A stretch of 54,168 nucleotides of DNA, taken from positions 1 to 54,168 of the forward strand of contig JAJDJS010000018.1 in NCBI GenBank assembly GCA_030267325.1, written 5' to 3'. Below, piece by piece: positions 50,821 to 54,168 of this stretch (positions are counted from its first letter, which is position 1; every line of letters begins with the position of its first letter). The DNA is from Desulfosarcina sp. OttesenSCG-928-A07. Its GTDB lineage: Bacteria; Desulfobacterota; Desulfobacteria; Desulfobacterales; Desulfosarcinaceae. The position numbers and the translations under genes are program-made. Below the pieces are notes generated by a model. It did not search any database, was not told where the DNA came from, and saw only the letters and a program-made list of their open reading frames with translations.

Positions 50821-51719
50821 GGCATTTTTTCGCCTTTTTGCCGCAATGCCTGAATATCAAGGGCGCGTTGGTAGACCACTTTTCGGGGGCGTCCGAATTG
50901 GCGGGAAAGGGTTCTGGACAGGTCGGCAATACGGGTATCGGACCGGTTCAGGGCTTCTTCAATGGCTGCATCCAGATCTTCTTCAACTTCTTCCGGGGAT
51001 GCGGCGGATGACGCACCGGCCACCAGAAGGGTGCATTCACCCCGAATTTCCGGTCGTTCCGAAAGCGTCGCAGCAATATCAGACAACGTGCCGCGAAGGA
51101 ATTCCTCATGAATTTTGGTCATTTCCCGGGCCAGAACCGCCGGGCGCTCTCCCAGCCGGCTTTTGACGGCTTCCAGCAGATCCGTAATTCTTCTGGGGGA
51201 TTCATAAAAAATAAGGGTGCGGGATTCTGCGGCCAGCTCGTCCAGAAGATCCTGGCGGGCACCGGATTTCCGGGGCGGAAAACCAATAAAGACAAAGGCA
51301 TCTGTGGGAAGCCCGGAAACACTTAAGGCGGTAATGGCTGCGGACACGCCGGGAACGGGAAAAACCGGCAACCCTTCTGCAATCGCCGCGCACACCAACC
51401 GGTAACCGGGATCGGACACGGACGGCGTTCCGGCGTCGGAAACCAGTGCCACGGCTTTTCCCGCACGGATCATATCCAGGATCTCGTCTGTGCGTCGGGA
51501 CTCGTTATGGGCATGGCAGGAGTGAAGGGGCGTGTGAATCTCGTAGCGGGATAGCAGCTTTGCCGTATGGCGGGTATCTTCGGCGGCGATCAGGTGAGCG
51601 CCGTGCAGCACCTGAAGGGCCCGCAGGGTGATGTCCTGGAGATTGCCGATGGGCGTTGACACCACGTAAAGCCCTGGCACCAAGGATGGCAGATCATCCG
51701 AAAACGGGTTGAAAGGCAT
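50817..51719 (-). CDS. rsmI: 16S rRNA (cytidine(1402)-2'-O)-methyltransferase
   Basis: This 300-residue tetrapyrrole-methylase-fold enzyme methylates C1402 in the ribosomal P-site. Signatures are LYVVSTPIGNLQDITLRALQ at the N-terminus, AAEDTRHTAKLLSRY and SDAGTPSVSDPGYRLV. FPVPGVSAAITALSVSGLPT follows. Start and stop overlap the neighbouring genes, so translation is coupled. Confidence 0.96.
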   Translation of the reverse strand: MPFNPFSDDLPSLVPGLYVVSTPIGNLQDITLRALQVLHGAHLIAAEDTRHTAKLLSRYEIHTPLHSCHAHNESRRTDEILDMIRAGKAVALVSDAGTPSVSDPGYRLVCAAIAEGLPVFPVPGVSAAITALSVSGLPTDAFVFIGFPPRKSGARQDLLDELAAESRTLIFYESPRRITDLLEAVKSRLGERPAVLAREMTKIHEEFLRGTLSDIAATLSERPEIRGECTLLVAGASSAASPEEVEEDLDAAIEEALNRSDTRIADLSRTLSRQFGRPRKVVYQRALDIQALRQKGEKMP

Positions 51720-52089
51720 TTTTCACCACCTCGATTTCAGGTTTTCCCGACGTGGTATCAATGGCCACCACATCAAAACGGATGCGGCTTCCCATTTTTC
51801 CGGATGCTTTCATGTAGAAAAGGCCGGCCAGGGCAATTTTTCGCTGTTTGGTGGGCGTCACCGCCGCCTTGGGACTGCCGAACCGGAACGAACCTCGCGC
51901 CTTGACTTCAACAAAAACAAGGACTTCCGCGTCCTCGGCAATGATGTCCACTTCGCCTTGGCGGGTACGGTAGTTGGTTTCCAGAATTCGGTATCCCAGT
52001 TGTCTGAGGTGGCTGGCGGCAAGGGCCTCGCTTGCCGTCCCGAATTGTTGACGGGGCGTCCGCATCAGCAGCATCCATTGGGATAACAT
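51694..52089 (-). CDS. YraN/UPF0102 family nuclease-fold protein
   Basis: This 131-residue protein has the Holliday-junction-resolvase-like fold with the restriction-nuclease core EVDIIAEDAEVLVFVEVKAR (E-x-D ... E-x-K). RQQFGTASEALAASHLRQLG precedes it. The function is not settled; it is often found with rnhB and rsmI, as here. ATG 52089 is used, but an internal ATG at 52071 or 52062 gives a more typical N-terminus. Its 3' end overlaps rsmI by 26 bp. Confidence 0.9.
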   Translation of the reverse strand: MLSQWMLLMRTPRQQFGTASEALAASHLRQLGYRILETNYRTRQGEVDIIAEDAEVLVFVEVKARGSFRFGSPKAAVTPTKQRKIALAGLFYMKASGKMGSRIRFDVVAIDTTSGKPEIEVVKNAFQPVFG

Positions 52090-52125
52090 TCTGAAAACCC
52101 GAAGGTTTCAGAACAAGACAGGGCG

Positions 52126-52749
52126 TCAGAGATATTCCCGGACGCCCCGGAAGGTTTTGCGGTGAATCGGACTGCATCCGTAAGCGGAAATGGCCTGGCG
52201 GTGGCGGCAAGTGGGATATCCTTTGTGCTGACCAAAACCGAATTCGGGAAACAGAAGATCCATCTGGTCCATCATTCGGTCCCGGGTCACCTTGGCCACA
52301 ATGGAGGCCGCGGCAATGGAAATGCTCAAGGCATCTCCCTTTTTGAGGGGATGTTGAACAATATCCGCATCAATCCCAAATATGCCGTCAATCAAAAGAC
52401 AGTCCGGCCTGGGAAACAGGTGGGCCACGGCAATCTTCATGGCGCGCCGGCTGGCCTCAAGGATGTTGTCCCGGTCGATCTCCGCCACATCCACAATGCC
52501 GATGCCAATGGCGCGGGCAGTTTTGTAGATCTGTTCGTACAGATGATTCCGCCGGCCGGGAGACAGCCTTTTGGAGTCGGTAACGCCTGCCAGATCCGGA
52601 TGATGAACGCTTTCCGCGTCCGGCAGAATCACCGCCGCCGAAACAACAGGTCCGGCCAAAGGCCCCCGGCCAGCCTCGTCAATTCCGGCAACACAGGTGT
52701 ACCCTGCATGGCGGACCTGGTTTTCAAATGCCCACAGATCCGGAATCAT
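52126..52749 (-). CDS. rnhB: Ribonuclease HII
   Basis: This 207-residue enzyme nicks the RNA strand of RNA/DNA hybrids and removes single ribonucleotides. The active site is seen in GIDEAGRGPLAGPVVSAAVIL (Asp, Glu), CLLIDGIFGID (Asp) and SIAAASIVAKVTRDRMMDQM (with Asp). The end GQHKGYPTCRHRQAI is typical. It lies 14 bp downstream of rplS. Confidence 0.96.
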   Translation of the reverse strand: MIPDLWAFENQVRHAGYTCVAGIDEAGRGPLAGPVVSAAVILPDAESVHHPDLAGVTDSKRLSPGRRNHLYEQIYKTARAIGIGIVDVAEIDRDNILEASRRAMKIAVAHLFPRPDCLLIDGIFGIDADIVQHPLKKGDALSISIAAASIVAKVTRDRMMDQMDLLFPEFGFGQHKGYPTCRHRQAISAYGCSPIHRKTFRGVREYL

Positions 52750-52763
52750 GAAGGGCGCTTTGC

Positions 52764-53111
52764 CTATCTAAACCGTTTTTCCCGGATTCTGGCCGCTTTT
52801 CCGCGAAGCTTGCGCAGATAGTAGATCTTGGCCCGTCGTACCCGTCCTTCGGTGATCCGTTCAATTCGGTCAATGATGGGGGAGTTCATGGGAAACACCC
52901 GCTCCACCCCGATGCCGTAAGAAACCTTGCGAACAGTGAAGGTCGCATTGGACAGCCCTTTTCGCTTGCTGATGACAACACCCTGAAAGGCCTGGAGGCG
53001 TTCCTTGCTTCCTTCCCGGATTTTGACATGCACCGCGACCGTGTCCCCTGCGTCGAACTCGGGTATGTCCATCCGGATCTGTTCTCGTTCAATATTTCTG
53101 ATGCGTTCCAT
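52764..53111 (-). CDS. rplS: 50S ribosomal protein L19
   Basis: This 115-residue protein lies at the 30S-50S interface. The sequence [20 protein letters not shown], then [31 protein letters not shown] and [20 protein letters not shown], is diagnostic. ATG 53111 is chosen by family length, with GGGAG eight bases upstream; a longer frame to 53147 is a shadow. It lies within the trmD cluster, as in many bacteria. Confidence 0.97.
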   Translation of the reverse strand: MERIRNIEREQIRMDIPEFDAGDTVAVHVKIREGSKERLQAFQGVVISKRKGLSNATFTVRKVSYGIGVERVFPMNSPIIDRIERITEGRVRRAKIYYLRKLRGKAARIREKRFR

Positions 53112-53181
53112 GAATAACTCCCGTGTTGAAGATAATGATGTTTCCAATCAAACAAATTTGCAAATTTTCACCCATCGGCAT

Positions 53182-53754
53182 TTATCGCCCCAGCAGCCGG
53201 TCCAGCACAATGGCGGCGGCTGATCGCACCGACAGATGATTGTAATCTCCGGTTTCCATCAGCGGCTCCAGAATATGGTCTGCCGCGTCCATCAAGTCAT
53301 CGGACAATCCCCAGGCTGTTCCAAAAAACAGCATCACCGGGGCCGGGTCCGTCCGGATCATCTCCTGCAACTGTCCAACAGGGATGGCCCCGTCTTTACG
53401 CCTGGCCGTGGTGGCCACGGTCCGGGGAGGCCCGCCGTGGATGGCCGTGATTTCCGCCACTGCGCCGGCAACATCGGATTTGAGCCGGACCTGTTCCAGG
53501 GCCTTTTGGCGAAGGGGATTGTAGCTCCCGCCTTTTCCGATGCGCCAGTGATCCAGAATCTGCCGAACCAGTTCCTGTTGATCCGCAAGGGGCGTGACCA
53601 CATAATATCCGGCTGTTCCGTAAGTTTCGCAGGCCCGGGCAATGTCGTGCAGGTCCAGATTGGTCACCGCCGATGCAATGGCTTCTCCATTTTTGTCCAT
53701 AACCGGGTAATGGATCAGGGCCACATAGACCCGTTTAGGCCAACCATCGGTCAA
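53182..53754 (-). CDS. SPOUT-like RNA methyltransferase (RNA_Me_trans family)
   Basis: This 190-residue protein has the RNA_Me_trans/TM1570-type alpha/beta knot fold: [40 protein letters not shown] and [18 protein letters not shown]. The C-terminal end is [20 protein letters not shown], where a knotted SPOUT enzyme binds AdoMet. The target RNA is unknown. In Thermotoga and in relatives of this organism the gene sits between trmD and rplS, as here. It overlaps the trmD end by 20 bp. Confidence 0.88.
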   Translation of the reverse strand: MTDGWPKRVYVALIHYPVMDKNGEAIASAVTNLDLHDIARACETYGTAGYYVVTPLADQQELVRQILDHWRIGKGGSYNPLRQKALEQVRLKSDVAGAVAEITAIHGGPPRTVATTARRKDGAIPVGQLQEMIRTDPAPVMLFFGTAWGLSDDLMDAADHILEPLMETGDYNHLSVRSAAAIVLDRLLGR

Positions 53755-54168
53755 GATCCTGCCGCCATTTCATCAAGACTGTCCGTTCTGTTTCCGAAAG
53801 CTCCCGGTTTTCAAGTAAATCCGGCCGCTTCAGCACGGTCCGGATCAGGGATGTTTCTTCCCGCCACCGGGCGATGTTTTCGTGGTGTCCGGACTGAAGC
53901 ACATCCGGCACTGCCTCGCCGTTAAAGAGTGCCGGGCGGGTGTAGTGGGCGTATTCCACAAGCCCGTCACAGAACGTATCATTTCCGGCTGAATCGGCAT
54001 TTCCCAGCACACCTGGAATCAACCGGGTCACCGCATCAATAATCACCATGGCCCCCAGCTCGCCGCCGGTCAGTACAAAATCGCCGATGGAAATTTCCAC
54101 ATCCATCCCAGCGTCCACAAACCGCTCATCCACCCCTTCGTACCGGCCGCACACCAGAATCAGGCTTT
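53735..54168 (-). CDS. trmD: tRNA (guanine(37)-N1)-methyltransferase, partial (5' end outside window)
   Basis: The visible C-terminal part begins [15 protein letters not shown], the AdoMet-binding knot of TrmD, followed by [42 protein letters not shown] and the catalytic-domain linker ([13 protein letters not shown]) follow. The frame stays open to the right edge, so roughly the first 100 residues lie outside. TrmD makes m1G37, which prevents frameshifting. It heads the minus-strand rplS/rnhB/rsmI cluster. Confidence 0.95.
   Translation of the reverse strand, partial: SLILVCGRYEGVDERFVDAGMDVEISIGDFVLTGGELGAMVIIDAVTRLIPGVLGNADSAGNDTFCDGLVEYAHYTRPALFNGEAVPDVLQSGHHENIARWREETSLIRTVLKRPDLLENRELSETERTVLMKWRQDLDRWLA

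Overview
The window is bacterial, gene-dense and moderately G+C-rich by eye. The gene types and neighbourhoods point to a Gram-negative member of the Desulfobacterota (old Deltaproteobacteria): PrtD-type type I secretion ATPases, a chorismate mutase-shikimate dehydrogenase fusion, and an RNA_Me_trans methyltransferase next to trmD and rplS. No sulfate-reduction gene is present, so this assignment is an inference.

Layout. (1) 1-4.1 kb, minus strand: a small DUF6447-like gene, two type I secretion ABC exporters and, between them, an ABC-2 (Wzm/KpsM-like) polysaccharide export permease. The distal exporter runs off the left edge. (2) 4.4-12.0 kb, plus strand: an aromatic amino-acid operon of chorismate mutase-AroE fusion, aroA, aroK, aroC, aminotransferase, tyrA and pheA. 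It covers 3-dehydroshikimate to phenylalanine and tyrosine. A strong promoter, a 27-residue leader peptide with eight consecutive Phe/Tyr codons and a full set of alternative hairpins ending in a terminator form a transcription attenuator. (3) 12.0-15.5 kb: a GNAT/DUF1778 toxin-antitoxin pair, a decayed partial copy of htpG, a possible toxin remnant, and intact htpG behind a heat-shock-type promoter. (4) 15.5-27.2 kb, minus strand: an SdiA-regulated-like protein, a large GAF/PPDK-type/nucleotidyltransferase fusion, gdhA, an acyl-CoA dehydrogenase, two M24 peptidase-fold paralogues and a phosphohexomutase.

(5) 27.3-32.1 kb: an MFS transporter, a flavodoxin-like protein, mgtE with an unusual leader (small acidic/proline-containing ORF plus a hairpin over the Shine-Dalgarno), tRNA-Glu(CUC), a PLDc_N membrane protein and an MltB-like transglycosylase. 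(6) 32.3-33.8 kb: a RelB/RelE-type pair with a frameshifted toxin, and a gene of unknown function whose 5' end is a hexanucleotide microsatellite. (7) 33.9-42.3 kb, plus strand: an orphan molybdopterin oxidoreductase, a patatin-like protein, two cupins, a divergent TrpD-fold protein and a BtuFCD/FecBCD-type uptake system. (8) 42.4-48.9 kb: an exported protein with four calcium-loop/beta repeats, divergent from two tandem Hsp70-family genes. (9) 49.1-54.2 kb: thrH, a hotdog thioesterase and, on the minus strand, the trmD - RNA methyltransferase - rplS - rnhB - yraN - rsmI - phosphopantetheinyl transferase cluster. trmD runs off the right edge.

Short palindromic repeats recur. One family (CTCTCCCCCAAGCGGTC core) occurs four or five times, including inside the 3' end of aroC. 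A second occurs twice, and a 200-bp MITE-like element separates aroA from aroK. The most notable regulatory structures are the Phe/Tyr attenuator (4550-4690) and the mgtE leader (30464-30650).
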